From NCBI RefSeq assembly GCF_000514815.1, contig NZ_AZWQ01000022.1, positions 62,001 to 126,000 on the forward strand: a DNA stretch of 64,000 bases, in the 5' to 3' direction. Both the position numbers and the translations under genes were made by a program. The stretch is from Salinispora fenicalii. Lineage in GTDB: Bacteria; Actinomycetota; Actinomycetes; Mycobacteriales; Micromonosporaceae. The notes below the pieces were generated by a model that worked only from the letters and a program-made list of their open reading frames with translations, was not told the origin of the DNA and searched no databases. How positions within the stretch are numbered: position 1 is the stretch's first letter; every line of letters starts with the position of its first letter. Positions 47,099 to 56,449 of the stretch are shown in pieces.

Positions 47099-47178
47099 AG
47101 ACAGCCTACCCGACCGAGTGTCGATCACCGAGGGGTGGTGGGGCGAGGGCCCCCGGCGGGACCTGTATCCTGTTCGGC

Positions 47179-47263
47179 GGAGGATTCGCCTAGAGGCCTA
47201 GGGCGCACGCTTGGAAAGCGTGTTGGGTTCACACCCTCACGAGTTCGAATCTCGTATCCTCCG
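47179..47263 (+). tRNA. tRNA-Ser(GGA)
   Basis: Acceptor arms GGAGGAT (47179-47185) and ATCCTCC (47256-47262) pair. The anticodon stem-loop CACGC-TTGGAAA-GCGTG carries anticodon GGA. A long variable arm and the T-loop GTTCGAATC are present. CCA is not encoded. Class-II shape confirms serine. Confidence 0.95.
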
Positions 47264-47285
47264 CTCGCCTGAGCAGGAAGAACGA

Positions 47286-47314
47286 CAGGGCCGGCCCCCA
47301 CGGGGACGGCCCTG
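47286..47314 (+). terminator. Terminator after tRNA-Ser
   Basis: Arms CAGGGCCG and CGGCCCTG enclose a GC-rich loop that can itself pair (GCCCC/GGGG). Confidence 0.6.
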
Positions 47315-47315
47315 A

Positions 47316-47726
47316 GTCGTCTCTACGGTCGCTCTCGTCTCAGTTGTCGTCTCACTTGCCCTGTCCCGGCAGGGCAGCGGGGCGTTTGTTCGCGCGCAGA
47401 CACAGCGGGCTGTCGAGCTGCGGCCACACATCGAAGCCGCATTCGAGAGGCCGCACGTCACCATCGACTTTGCCGGGTTCTCGGGCGAGACGCTGCGGGA
47501 CGCGCTCGCCGAGGCGCTCGACAAGGTGCGGGTTGGAAGGCTCGCGCCGGAAACGATCGCGGTGCGGGTGCTGATCTCTGACATGACGGCGCCCATGGCG
47601 CTGCCCGCTCGGGCTGAAACTCAGGCGGACGATCCGGTGGTGCGAGAGCGAGCCGAGCGCATCACGCGCCGAGCGGCTGAAGGGATCATCGACCAGGTAA
47701 CCATCGCCTACCGGTACGACACATGA
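47316..47726 (+). pseudogene. GntR-like regulator remnant, lacking its N-terminal HTH
   Basis: The open frame begins without a start codon and without the first part of a winged helix. It contains LSRQGSGAFVRAQT, the end of a GntR DNA-binding domain, then PHVTIDFAGFSGETLRDALA and RVLISDMTAPMALP, a ligand-domain type common in actinobacterial GntR proteins. It stops early at YRYDT. Both ends appear lost. It lies 50 bp after tRNA-Ser, a common integration site. Confidence 0.6.
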
Positions 47727-47868
47727 GCGCCAACCTCGGTCGACTGCTTGGCGAAGTCGGCGCGGTGTTGATGTGCCGCCGGATCTCGCCAGCGAGCCAG
47801 ACCCGCTCGAAGTGCTACGCCGCACGGGCGCGTTCCGGAGCCACCCGCTCTCCTCCATGAGTCACTGA
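47724..47868 (+). pseudogene. Short frameshifted gene remnant
   Basis: A piece reading MSANLGRLLGEVGA from ATG 47724 appears to continue in another frame as VDVPPDLASEPDPLEVLRR and HPLSSMSH, ending at TGA 47866-47868. The ATG overlaps the stop of the GntR remnant, as in an old operon. I do not recognise the family. Confidence 0.35.
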
Positions 47869-47892
47869 CTCTCCTGCTGGTAGAGGCGTTTG

Positions 47893-47922
47893 CGCCTATT
47901 GATCAGTGCGCGCTGATAGGCG
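47893..47922. terminator. Hairpin in the decayed region
   Basis: CGCCTAT (47893-47899) plus a bulge and TCAG pair with CTGATAGGCG (47913-47922). It follows the two remnants. Confidence 0.4.
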
Positions 47923-48323
47923 GCGGTAGTGGCGTGTACCACGCGGGCAACCAGCGGTACGGGTGGGGGTGGGAGGGATAGTTCATGGTGTGTTGGTGGC
48001 CTCCGGTGAGTGCCGATAAGGAACGAATTAGTCGGACACACGTACGAAGTGATGGGAAGACTTCTCGTGGGTGTGTCGATGGAGCGCCGCCCAGTAAGGG
48101 CGGCGACGGTGCGCGACCGAGGGCCATGACCCCCCCGTACGGAGCCCTCGCCCCCTTCGCATAGCCCCTCCCGCGCCGCACCTCCTCCAACTCGGCGACA
48201 AGCTGTTCGCGAAGGTGCACCTCCAACAAGCGCCGTTGATCGACGACCGTTTCGGTAGGCGCTGACCGACTGGTGCCACTACACCGGGTCGGCCTCGCCT
48301 ACATAGTCCCCGCATCACGGTGG
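47923..48323. other. Gene-free stretch between remnants and the giant protease
   Basis: About 400 bp in which I see no convincing gene, RNA or insertion-sequence end. Base composition is mixed and lower in GC than the core genes. It probably is residual foreign DNA. Confidence 0.5.
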
Positions 48324-51300
48324 TCAAACGGAATTCCATCTGGTTACCGTGCAATAGGAATAGTCCTCACCCCAGTCATCTCCGCTGGGGCCCTTGACGG
48401 TGACCTGTAGTCGCGCGGCCGCACTTCCGAACAGTGGCGCGGTGACCTCGAACTGCCTCGCCCACTCCCAGTAAGCATAACTGTTCGTTGGCCTATTGTA
48501 GGGCCAGGTGCTTCTTATGTACTCGATGCCATCCAGGTGAATTACGTATTCGAGCTTAGCCGTGGAGTTACTGACCTTTCCTACACCGTAGGCACCGTAG
48601 AACATAATCGTTTCACCCTGAGGAATTCCTCGAAAGTCGACGTAGAGGTTCAAGCAGTCGATGTTCGCGTCGGTGAAGTACACTCTGGCCGACACCACGT
48701 TCGATTGCGGCCCCTGTCCACTCATGTTCGACGCGGTAACCTTGAACTGATATAGATCGCCACGACGCAGGTCTCCGACGGAGGCTTTCCCATCCCAGTC
48801 CCAGATATCGGTCTTTCGCCAGCCCTGCCCCTGGGAAGCGTTGCGCATGTAGACGTGGTGATCGGCAAAAGGCGTCGGGGACGGTGTCCACCTTAGCGCC
48901 GCGACCCCATCAGTGATCTTGATGCTTAGATTTGTGGGAGGCTGGGGTCTCGGTGGCATGGGCCTCGCACTGGCGATGTTGCTTGCAGCGGCGGTACCGG
49001 TAAGATTCTTAGCCCGGACACGGAACTCATATGTCGTTCCGTTATTCAGCACTGTGACGGTGAAACCGCAGCAGCCGACCGGGTAGGGCAGCTTCTGCCA
49101 CGCACCACCCTTAGCTCGACTCTCGATGAGATACTGCACACCATTTGTAGCGCTGGGCACCCAACTCAGGGTCACGCGCCCGTCGCCGGCGGTTGCTGCG
49201 AGCCCTGACGCTGGCTGCGGGAAGGGCGGCATAGGACGAGCCGACACGACCTTCGACCAGCCCGAATCACCCGCCTGGTTGTTTGCCAGTACACGAAACT
49301 CATACGTGGCGCCGTTACGCAGGAGGTTGACGGTGTAGCTACAGCACGAGGTCACCGGATACGGCAGACGGTCCCAGACGCCTCCAGCCAGCCGGGTTTC
49401 GATCCAATAGTGGACGCTCGTTGGGGAACTGGCACCCCACGAAAGGGTGACCCTTCCGTCGCCAGCGGTCGCGGCCACGCCAGACGGTGTGGTGGGCCGA
49501 GGCGGCAGTGGTCTCGCCGACGCCACGTTGGACGCCGCACTGTTGCCGGCCCAGTTCGACGCGATGACCTTAAACTCGTACGTCTGACCATTACTCAGGA
49601 AGTCGGCGGTCATAGATGTGCCGCTAACCGAGAGGGGCAGTTTCTGCCAGGACTGACCGGACGTTGCGTTTCGTTGATAGATAGTGTACGAAACACCGGT
49701 GGTACTGCTAGCGGTCCATCTCAGGGCAACCTGACCGTCACCTGCGGTCGCACTCAGGCCCTTGGGCGCAGTTGGCAATCCGCCCTTCGACATGACCTGG
49801 ACGCTTTCTGAGTAGGGACCCTCACCCCCGGCGTTTGACGCCGCGACCTTGTACTCGTAGACGTGGTTGTGCTGAAGGAAGCCCAGGTCGGCCTCCGTCC
49901 GCTCAGTCGGCAGCTGGCCCTTCGTGAAATCCGTCTGACCAGCCGTCACGTCGCGGAAGTAGATCCAGTAGAGAAGGGCATCCGATTGGGGGGCATCCCA
50001 GTCGAGGTGGATCGTTCCGTCACCTCGGCTCTCGCCCCGTAGGTTCTGTGGTGCCGGCGGTGGACTGTAGCGCGCGGTTGCCCCGGCCACCGCGCTAGCA
50101 GGTCCGGCACCGGCTGCATTGGTTGCCACCACCTTAAACTCGTAAGCGTGATCGTTAATCAACAGGGCTGCCGTAAAAGAGCAGCAGGTCGTCACCGGTA
50201 TTGGAAGCTTGGTGAAGTTCTGCCCCGCCGTCACATCGCGTTGATAAATGTCGAACCAAAGGTTTTCGCTAGGAGCCGTCCACGTCAATTGGATGGTGCC
50301 GTCGGTCTGGGCGGTGGCGCTAAGCCCGGTTACCACACCCGGAACCGGAATCTGTGGCTTGGCCTGAACGATGTTCGAGGGTGCCGACTCCAGTCCGAAG
50401 CGGTTGGCAATCACTTTGAACTCATAGGTATGGCCATTAACTAAAAAGCCTGCGGTCACCGCGCAGCACTCCTGCACTGGCAGTGGCAGCGGGGTGAATT
50501 CGGCTTCACCGATTGTCACATTGCGTTGATATACGTCGTACCAGACATCCGCCGTAGGGCTGGGTGACCAGGACAGCTCCACCTGTCCATCGCCCGCTTG
50601 GACAGCGAGGTTCGAAGGCGCGCCGGGATCGGGATAGGTGGAGATAGCCTTCGCGGGGTCAGACTGAGGTCCTTCCCCGCCGCGATTGGTAGCGCTAACA
50701 CGGAACTCGTACTCATGACCGTGGACAAGGAATGCGGCGTTCAACGTGGTGCCACTGGATATCGGGATCTCCAGGCGGGTCATCTCTGTCTCACCGGCGG
50801 TGATGTCGCGCTGGTAGACCCAATACCACGTGTACGGCCCAAGACTACTCCACATCAGGTCGATGCTGCCGTCGCTCTTCGGGGTCGCCGTCAGCCCAAC
50901 TGGCTTTGGTGGTGGCGCGACGCTGGCAGTCGCGGTCGCCGGGGCCGAGGTGGGTCCGATTCCAGCGGTGTTGGCGGCGGCAACGACGAATTCGTAGCGG
51001 TTTCCGGAGATCAGCTCGGGTGAGGTGGCGACGGTGGCATCGAAGACCGGTGAGTCCCAGGCAACAAAGTCAGTGTCGCCGGCGGTAACATCTCTTGAGG
51101 AAATAATGTAGTGGACGTTAGGCTCGGCGACCGCGTCCCAGCGTAGTTCGATAGTGCTGTCGTGGTTTGCCGTAGCCATGAGGTTGGTCGGAGCGGTATC
51201 TGGAGGTTGCTCAATAAACAACAAACCGTCCTTGTCGCTCCTTGCATCCTCGATGATGCCCTTGGTTGACGCGTTGACCAAAGCCTGCTCGACCGTCGCG

Positions 51301-53837
51301 TTGTCGTAGTCGGGATGCGTGGAGAGCACAAGGGCTGCTGCCCCGGACACCTGAGGGGCACTGAGCGAGGTACCCGAAAAGCTGTCGGCTGCACCGTCCA
51401 ACGTCGAGGTAACGATGCCTGAGGCAGGAGCCCAGATATCCACGCATGGGCCGTAGTTGCTGTCCTCCCATCGCTTGTCACCGCCGTCGCTCGTACGGCC
51501 TGTACCAGCGACAACAATGACGCCTGTGGCGTTGTTCGGTGCCTCGGAGCATGCGCTCGTCTTCCTGTTACCCGCCGATGTGACAACGGTAATACCTCTC
51601 TGGACGCTCCGCTCAACAGCCCATTCGAGGCGGCTCGCCTCACTGTCTCCGCGAGGAATCCCGAAGCTCAGGTTCATCACAGCTGGAAGCTCAGCGTTCC
51701 GGGTTATCCACTCGATCCCGCCGATGATGCTGTCATTCCTGGCGCGCCCGTTGCAGTTGAATGCCTTCACCGGATTGACAGTCACGCCCTTGGCCACACC
51801 ACTGGTCGTCCCGGCGAGGGCCCCGGCGACCTGAGTCCCATGACCGTTGCAATCAGCCGTGTCAGTGGTCAGGTCGATGCTGTTGTGGCCAGCAGCGACC
51901 CGGCCACTGAACTCCGGATGTCCCGGCCACAGCCCACTGTCGACGATGTACGCATCGACGCCGGAACCTGTGCTGGGGTATCGGTACTTTTCATCGAGTG
52001 CGCTCTCGCGCTGGTCGATCCGATCTAAGTGCCAGGGCGGACTGGACTGCTCGCCGCCTCCGTCGAGGGCAACCTCTACATTTTGCTCGACCGCGATGAC
52101 GTCGGGGTGCGATGCCAAGTTGTGGGCTTCGGCCTCGCTCATATCTGCCGAGAATCCATGTAATGTTATGGGATAGAGGCGAGATAGATTGCCGCCATAC
52201 TGGGCCAACAGTTCTCGGGAAAACTGCTCCAAGTTTTCGTCGGTCACTGCTCCGGTCCGGAGACTGACGATATAGCTGCCAGCGATGGCTTCCTCGGATC
52301 CGGCAAACGCGATGACTTCCGTCACCGGTTTCGTATTTTGTGGCTTGGCAGTGACGATCGGGCTAAATGCACTCTCACCCGCGTCGTTCTCCGCAGTAAC
52401 CCTGAACTCATAGAGATGTCCAGGGATAAGAAGACCAACGTTGTGAGAGGTTTCAGTCAACGCAGTGGAGTGCCGGACGAAATGAGTCTGGCCGCCAGTC
52501 AAGTCGCGTTGGTAGACCCGGTAGGATTTAGCGCCGGTGACCGCCGCCCAGGACAGTTCGGCGTTTTCATCAGCGGCTGAAACCGTAAGCCCGGAGGGTG
52601 CAAGCGGCACTCCCGGGACCGTGGACAGCGGCCAGTCCACCTCGACGAAGCGGGGGCGATATATGCGGGCATCCGCCAGCAAGTCACTAAACTCCAGGCT
52701 GTTTACGTTGTACGACAGCAAGAGCTTTCCGGTGCGGGCCAGCTCCGGGTGAAGGCGGACATCGTAAACGACCTTTTTCGATCCTGCCTGCACCTCTGGC
52801 GCCGTATATATGTACCTTGGCCCGGAGAACGGGCCGGTCGGCGATGTGGCCGTGTATACGGCGATCTGTGAATCAAAGAGCAGGTTATTTTCGTGAGTGA
52901 CCAGCACATACTGCGCGCCTACCCTATGTATCGAGTACGCGGTGCCGACACCGCTGAGCAGACGCCCAATCGCGTTCGGATCGGCGGACCACGCCGAACC
53001 GGTCCAGAACTGCCACGGCCCGCCCAGCGCTCCGATTGGAGCGCGGGCGACATGAGCGAATTTCATTCGTCCCGGAGCTGACGACGTGCCGTAAATGTAG
53101 GTATATTCACCTTCGGTGAACAACGCCGATCCCCATGCTACGACGGAACCGAGCGAAAGGTCCTCCACGGAGGCGAGAGTCAGGGATGGCAGGTTGAAGG
53201 TCGCCAGCGCACTGCCGGTCAACTCGAAGTCCAGCGGGCCGGTGCCATTACGCCGATGTCGATTGTACAGGACTTTGAGCATGCCATCTTCGACAATTCC
53301 ATCAGCCGACCAGAAGAACTCACCATTCTCCTCAGCGGGTACCACGAGTGCCCGTGGCTCATCCGCAGTACCGCCATGAAGGGTTGTTGTAAGCTGCTCT
53401 CCCTCTTGCACCACCATGGCGTTGTTCACCATCGGGCTGTACATAGGCCGAGTGTGATCAGCGTTGACAGTGCCGAGGAAGGTGTCGGAGAAGAGCCAGA
53501 CGAGACGACCGTCAGGCAGAGCAACCGACGCGGTCCCATCAGCTCCCGTCCAGTGTCCGCCGGCGTCACCATAGACGTTGAAAAGGCTGTTTAGGCTAGT
53601 GGCAGTCATTTCCCCCACAGGAACAGCAGCGGCCGCAGGAGGCGGCCGAACCAACGCGACGTTCAGTACCGTCGCAACTATAGCTAGTAGCGCCAGGTAA
53701 TACCGTTTTCGGGCATTCTCCCCCGATGCGAATGCAAACACTGTCGAAGCCTCGCATCCATTGGTGACTTTGTCTACCCCTAGCACTTCAGCCGGAGATT
53801 TGTGATTACGACTCGGTGAGGGCTTCTGTTCCGACAC
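48324..53837 (-). CDS. Giant secreted protein: beta-propeller-like domain, Fn3, I9 propeptide, S8 subtilisin and nine more Fn3 domains
   Basis: 1837 residues from GTG 53837; GTG 53741 with a GAGG nearby is a likely real start, placing the signal peptide (KRYYLALLAIVATVLNVALV, about 44-63) at the N-terminus. Domains: residues 75-405 resemble DUF5005/glycosidase-like propellers (LVWLFSDTFLG, YSPMVNNAMVV); Fn3 at about 408-500; I9-like inhibitor at 508-592 (GSYIVSLRTGAV, HPDVIAVEQN); S8 protease at 600-875 with triad D633 (IVDSGLWPGH), H666 (NGHGTQVAG), S824 (SGTSLSAP) and N757; nine Fn3 from 880 to about 1715; a cysteine-pair beta domain to the end. Most Fn3 share Y-x-x-Y-x-R-D-x-T-x-G. GC is clearly below the flanking genes, suggesting transfer. 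Confidence 0.85.
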   Translation of the reverse strand: MSEQKPSPSRNHKSPAEVLGVDKVTNGCEASTVFAFASGENARKRYYLALLAIVATVLNVALVRPPPAAAAVPVGEMTATSLNSLFNVYGDAGGHWTGADGTASVALPDGRLVWLFSDTFLGTVNADHTRPMYSPMVNNAMVVQEGEQLTTTLHGGTADEPRALVVPAEENGEFFWSADGIVEDGMLKVLYNRHRRNGTGPLDFELTGSALATFNLPSLTLASVEDLSLGSVVAWGSALFTEGEYTYIYGTSSAPGRMKFAHVARAPIGALGGPWQFWTGSAWSADPNAIGRLLSGVGTAYSIHRVGAQYVLVTHENNLLFDSQIAVYTATSPTGPFSGPRYIYTAPEVQAGSKKVVYDVRLHPELARTGKLLLSYNVNSLEFSDLLADARIYRPRFVEVDWPLSTVPGVPLAPSGLTVSAADENAELSWAAVTGAKSYRVYQRDLTGGQTHFVRHSTALTETSHNVGLLIPGHLYEFRVTAENDAGESAFSPIVTAKPQNTKPVTEVIAFAGSEEAIAGSYIVSLRTGAVTDENLEQFSRELLAQYGGNLSRLYPITLHGFSADMSEAEAHNLASHPDVIAVEQNVEVALDGGGEQSSPPWHLDRIDQRESALDEKYRYPSTGSGVDAYIVDSGLWPGHPEFSGRVAAGHNSIDLTTDTADCNGHGTQVAGALAGTTSGVAKGVTVNPVKAFNCNGRARNDSIIGGIEWITRNAELPAVMNLSFGIPRGDSEASRLEWAVERSVQRGITVVTSAGNRKTSACSEAPNNATGVIVVAGTGRTSDGGDKRWEDSNYGPCVDIWAPASGIVTSTLDGAADSFSGTSLSAPQVSGAAALVLSTHPDYDNATVEQALVNASTKGIIEDARSDKDGLLFIEQPPDTAPTNLMATANHDSTIELRWDAVAEPNVHYIISSRDVTAGDTDFVAWDSPVFDATVATSPELISGNRYEFVVAAANTAGIGPTSAPATATASVAPPPKPVGLTATPKSDGSIDLMWSSLGPYTWYWVYQRDITAGETEMTRLEIPISSGTTLNAAFLVHGHEYEFRVSATNRGGEGPQSDPAKAISTYPDPGAPSNLAVQAGDGQVELSWSPSPTADVWYDVYQRNVTIGEAEFTPLPLPVQECCAVTAGFLVNGHTYEFKVIANRFGLESAPSNIVQAKPQIPVPGVVTGLSATAQTDGTIQLTWTAPSENLWFDIYQRDVTAGQNFTKLPIPVTTCCSFTAALLINDHAYEFKVVATNAAGAGPASAVAGATARYSPPPAPQNLRGESRGDGTIHLDWDAPQSDALLYWIYFRDVTAGQTDFTKGQLPTERTEADLGFLQHNHVYEYKVAASNAGGEGPYSESVQVMSKGGLPTAPKGLSATAGDGQVALRWTASSTTGVSYTIYQRNATSGQSWQKLPLSVSGTSMTADFLSNGQTYEFKVIASNWAGNSAASNVASARPLPPRPTTPSGVAATAGDGRVTLSWGASSPTSVHYWIETRLAGGVWDRLPYPVTSCCSYTVNLLRNGATYEFRVLANNQAGDSGWSKVVSARPMPPFPQPASGLAATAGDGRVTLSWVPSATNGVQYLIESRAKGGAWQKLPYPVGCCGFTVTVLNNGTTYEFRVRAKNLTGTAAASNIASARPMPPRPQPPTNLSIKITDGVAALRWTPSPTPFADHHVYMRNASQGQGWRKTDIWDWDGKASVGDLRRGDLYQFKVTASNMSGQGPQSNVVSARVYFTDANIDCLNLYVDFRGIPQGETIMFYGAYGVGKVSNSTAKLEYVIHLDGIEYIRSTWPYNRPTNSYAYWEWARQFEVTAPLFGSAAARLQVTVKGPSGDDWGEDYSYCTVTRWNSV

Positions 53838-53869
53838 AAATGCTCATATAGGCGTCAAGTCGCCAGTTT

Positions 53870-54095
53870 AATATTGTTTACTTTGATGATCTGGTAGAGC
53901 TCGCGGGGCGATGTAGCGCTTGAGGCAGCGGATGATCTCTTTCTTGGACACACCTTCCTTGGTGCGTCGCTGCATATAGTCATGGGTGCGTGGTCCCATC
54001 ACAGCCGGTCGTGGTTCTCGCCGGCCAACAGGCGCCCCAGCGACGTCGGGTCCGACGCCGATCGCGGCCAGCAGGCCAGTACAAGTCGCGGCTGT
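53870..54095 (-). pseudogene. IS110-family transposase remnant
   Basis: On the minus strand, LLAAIGVGPDVAG matches the Transposase_20 entry of IS110 enzymes, and HDYMQRRTKEGVSKKEIIRC with LKRYIA matches their C-terminus. The segment normally between them is deleted. Frame continues to TAA-side stop at 53868. Not functional. Confidence 0.65.
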
Positions 54096-54134
54096 TCGAC
54101 CGATCAAGGGGAGAATCCCGTCTCTTAGAGGACG

Positions 54135-54302
54135 CCTGGTTGACGAGTCGGCAGTGCTGCATGAGCCAGCCGATGCGCTTCGACGATCCATCGTCGTTTG
54201 ACCACGTTGAAGCCTTTGGGCCTGTGGATCTTTGGTGACGATTCCGACGTCGACGCCGAATGCGGCGCCGTGTTCGACGACGCGATTCTTGAAGCCGGCG
54301 TC
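54135..54302 (-). pseudogene. IS5-family transposase C-terminal remnant, frameshifted
   Basis: Pieces DAGFKNRVVEHG, VDVGIVTKDPQAQ, then in a second frame KGFNVVKRRWIVE, then in a third frame WLMQHCRLVN are consecutive blocks of an IS5-like DDE transposase (KRRWIVER-x-WL being the hallmark). At least two frameshifts break it. Confidence 0.65.
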
Positions 54303-54620
54303 GACGTGGTGGTCCCGTCGCCTACCTGCCCGAACGTGTTGTCGCCCCAGGCAAGGACGGTGCCGACAGAGATCAGCGCCAAACTGTGCATGCGGCCGCC
54401 TGCGATGGCGGTGACCGTGGTTCCCGCGGGCAAGATCAACCGCAACGGGTGTGCTGCTGTCGGTGGCAGTCCCGTCACCTGGCTGTCCGGAGGCGTTTTT
54501 GCCCCAGGCGAGGACCGTGTCCGACGCCACGGTGGATGGCGCCGACGTGTCCTGCGCGGCCCGGGCCAGACGGCGGCCGACGGCGTGACCGCCACCGCCA
54601 ACCCCAGAAAGAACCAGCCG
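54303..54620 (-). pseudogene. Secreted RCC1-repeat protein remnant
   Basis: A signal-like stretch (WFFLGLAVAVTPSAA) is followed, after a frameshift, by SDTVLAWGKNASGQPGDGTA and, after another, by VTAIAGGRMHSLALISVGTV and LAWGDNTFGQVGDGTTTSTP. These are two RCC1 propeller repeats. The reading then runs straight into the IS5 remnant, so the insertion or a deletion destroyed the rest. Confidence 0.65.
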
Positions 54621-54628
54621 AAGACATT

Positions 54629-54862
54629 CAGGTGCGATGTGACCGCCGGGTGTAGTAGTCAGCCATCGCCAGCGCCACCACACCGACCGTGCCGGGCGAT
54701 GGACGGGTCGACCGTCGAGGTTCCGCCGCGGATGCCAGCCATGCGAGGGCTGCGCCGACCGCGGCGTGGGCAGCGGGGCAGATCAGGAAGATCAAGTAGA
54801 TGTGGTCGCCGGGTGCCCTACCGGAGAGCAGGCAGGGCCCCGGGTCACTGATTCCACCCCTT
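54629..54862 (-). pseudogene. Unrecognised membrane-protein fragment
   Basis: An open minus-strand frame without a clear start encodes GDHIYLIFLICPAAHAAVGA and ALAWLASAAEP, probably membrane-spanning, and ends RRSHRT. It sits just upstream of the RCC1 remnant. Could be a broken gene; no family recognised. Confidence 0.3.
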
Positions 54863-54919
54863 CAGGAGTTTTTGTCGCATTCGTGTTCCTTTAGGTGTTT
54901 TTTCGGCTTAACTCGGACC

Positions 54920-54950
54920 GGTTGCTACCGCCGACCTGGGTAGCCGAGGA
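54920..54950 (+). promoter_or_regulatory. Conserved hairpin in the leader of pmp gene 1
   Basis: GGTTGCTACCGCCGACCTGG continues into GTAGCCGAGGA; GCTACC pairs with GGTAGC. The same element with two changes lies before pmp gene 3 at 60145-60174. Confidence 0.55.
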
Positions 54951-55014
54951 ACACCGCGCTGGCCTCCACAGCGGTTGGCTCCTCTCCGTGCACAGGGAAG
55001 GACACCGAGACCGC

Positions 55015-56358
55015 ATGACCGATCAGCGCCACACCTGCCGGCCGGACCTGAAACAACCGGTGGGTGGAGACCGGACGAGGTCCCGATGGTGGACTGTTGG
55101 ACTGGCCGGCATGACCGGCCTGGCTCTGACCACCGTCGCTGTCGCCCCAGCAGCCAACGCTGCCGGACGCACCCCCACCGCCTCCGACGGCCAGCCTTCC
55201 ACCGGCTCCCACCGCGATGACGACCGGAGCCCGAGTGACAAGGGGAAGAAGGAGAAGAAGTCGAAGGGGACCCCGGTTCCCTGCGACGCGGACCTGCTGA
55301 CCGCCGCGATCACCCTCGCCAACGCCCGCGGCGGCGCCGTCCTCGACCTTGCCAAGGACTGCACCTACACGCTGACCGACAGCCTGCCGACGATCGTCGT
55401 CTCGCTCGTCCTCAACGGCGGCAAGAAGACCACCATCACCCGCGCCGCCGCAGCCGATAACTTCCGGATCCTCAACGTCGGCACCGGTGGCGACCTGGTC
55501 CTTAACCACCTCACCATCACTGGCGGCCAGACTGCCGGTGATGGCGCGGGAGTCTTCGTCGAGCCCGGCGGTCAGCTGACCGTAAGGCACAGCACCATCA
55601 CCGGCAATATCGCCGGGGACGAGGGCGGCGGGATCGCCAACAACGGCACTACCCGCATCGAGCACTCCACCATCGACCGGAATACCGGGGACATCGGCGC
55701 CGGAGTCGCAAACACCGGGCTGCTCACGATCGCCAAGTCCCAGCTAAGCCAGAACACCGCCATCGAGGAGGGCGGCGGCGTCGCCAGCACCGGCGGCACG
55801 GTTGAGGTGCGGAAGAGCACCGTAAAAGCCAACCATTCCGCACTCTATGGGGGCCTGGCACTGGCCGACACCATTAGCACCATCACCGACACTCACATCG
55901 CCCAGAACAACGCCGAGGAGGGCGGCGGCATTCGGGCCTTCGGTGGCCAGCTCACTCTGCGTTCCGTCGGGTTGAGCCAGAACGCGGCGACGAACGGCCG
56001 CGCCGGCGCTCTGCTGGTCGATCCCGGCACGGCCGTCGTCGTGGCGGACAGCGCCGTCACCGGGAACACGGCCACCGGCGACGGCGGCGGCATCGTCAAT
56101 ACCGCAACCCTGGTGGCACGCCACACGAAGGTTATCGAAAACCAGTCGGGGGACCAGGGCGGTGGCATCTACAACACGGACGGCGCCATGCTCACCCTCT
56201 TCACCGTCAAGGTTGTCAAAAACACTGCCGTCACTGACGGCGGCGGCATCTTCAACGAGCTGGGCGGCACGGTCGAGCTGAACACCGCGACCGGCACGGT
56301 CGTAGTTAAGAACCGACCGAACAACTGCTCCGGCGATGTACCGGGCTGCGTCGGATAG
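55015..56358 (+). CDS. Polymorphic-membrane-protein-like beta-helix protein, copy 1
   Basis: The 447-residue secreted protein has a signal sequence (WTVGLAGMTGLALTTVAVAP, cleavage near ANAA), a charged linker (KKEKKSKG), then the conserved entry VPCDADLLTAAITLANARGG and VLDLAKDCTYTL, followed by about 300 residues of right-handed beta-helix turns. Many turns contain GGG-I/V and N-T, the Chlamydia-type Pmp repeat. It ends VVVKNRPNNCSGDVPGC. Cysteines occur only near the two ends of the helix. ATG 55015 follows GGAAGGA at a rather long spacing. Such Pmps are known in Salinispora; their role is not established. Confidence 0.82.
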   Translation: MTDQRHTCRPDLKQPVGGDRTRSRWWTVGLAGMTGLALTTVAVAPAANAAGRTPTASDGQPSTGSHRDDDRSPSDKGKKEKKSKGTPVPCDADLLTAAITLANARGGAVLDLAKDCTYTLTDSLPTIVVSLVLNGGKKTTITRAAAADNFRILNVGTGGDLVLNHLTITGGQTAGDGAGVFVEPGGQLTVRHSTITGNIAGDEGGGIANNGTTRIEHSTIDRNTGDIGAGVANTGLLTIAKSQLSQNTAIEEGGGVASTGGTVEVRKSTVKANHSALYGGLALADTISTITDTHIAQNNAEEGGGIRAFGGQLTLRSVGLSQNAATNGRAGALLVDPGTAVVVADSAVTGNTATGDGGGIVNTATLVARHTKVIENQSGDQGGGIYNTDGAMLTLFTVKVVKNTAVTDGGGIFNELGGTVELNTATGTVVVKNRPNNCSGDVPGCVG

Positions 56359-56381
56359 CAAGCCGAGCAGATCAAGTTGAT

Positions 56382-56417
56382 GGGCCTCGTTCCGCCGCCT
56401 GTCGGGGAACGGGGCCC
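56382..56417 (+). terminator. Terminator between pmp genes 1 and 2
   Basis: Arms GGGCCTCGTTCC and GGAACGGGGCCC pair over 12 positions (one wobble) around a 12-nt loop. Pmp gene 2 starts 32 bp later. Confidence 0.65.
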
Positions 56418-56449
56418 TCCTCCTACCCTGAGGAAGGACCCAGAGCACG

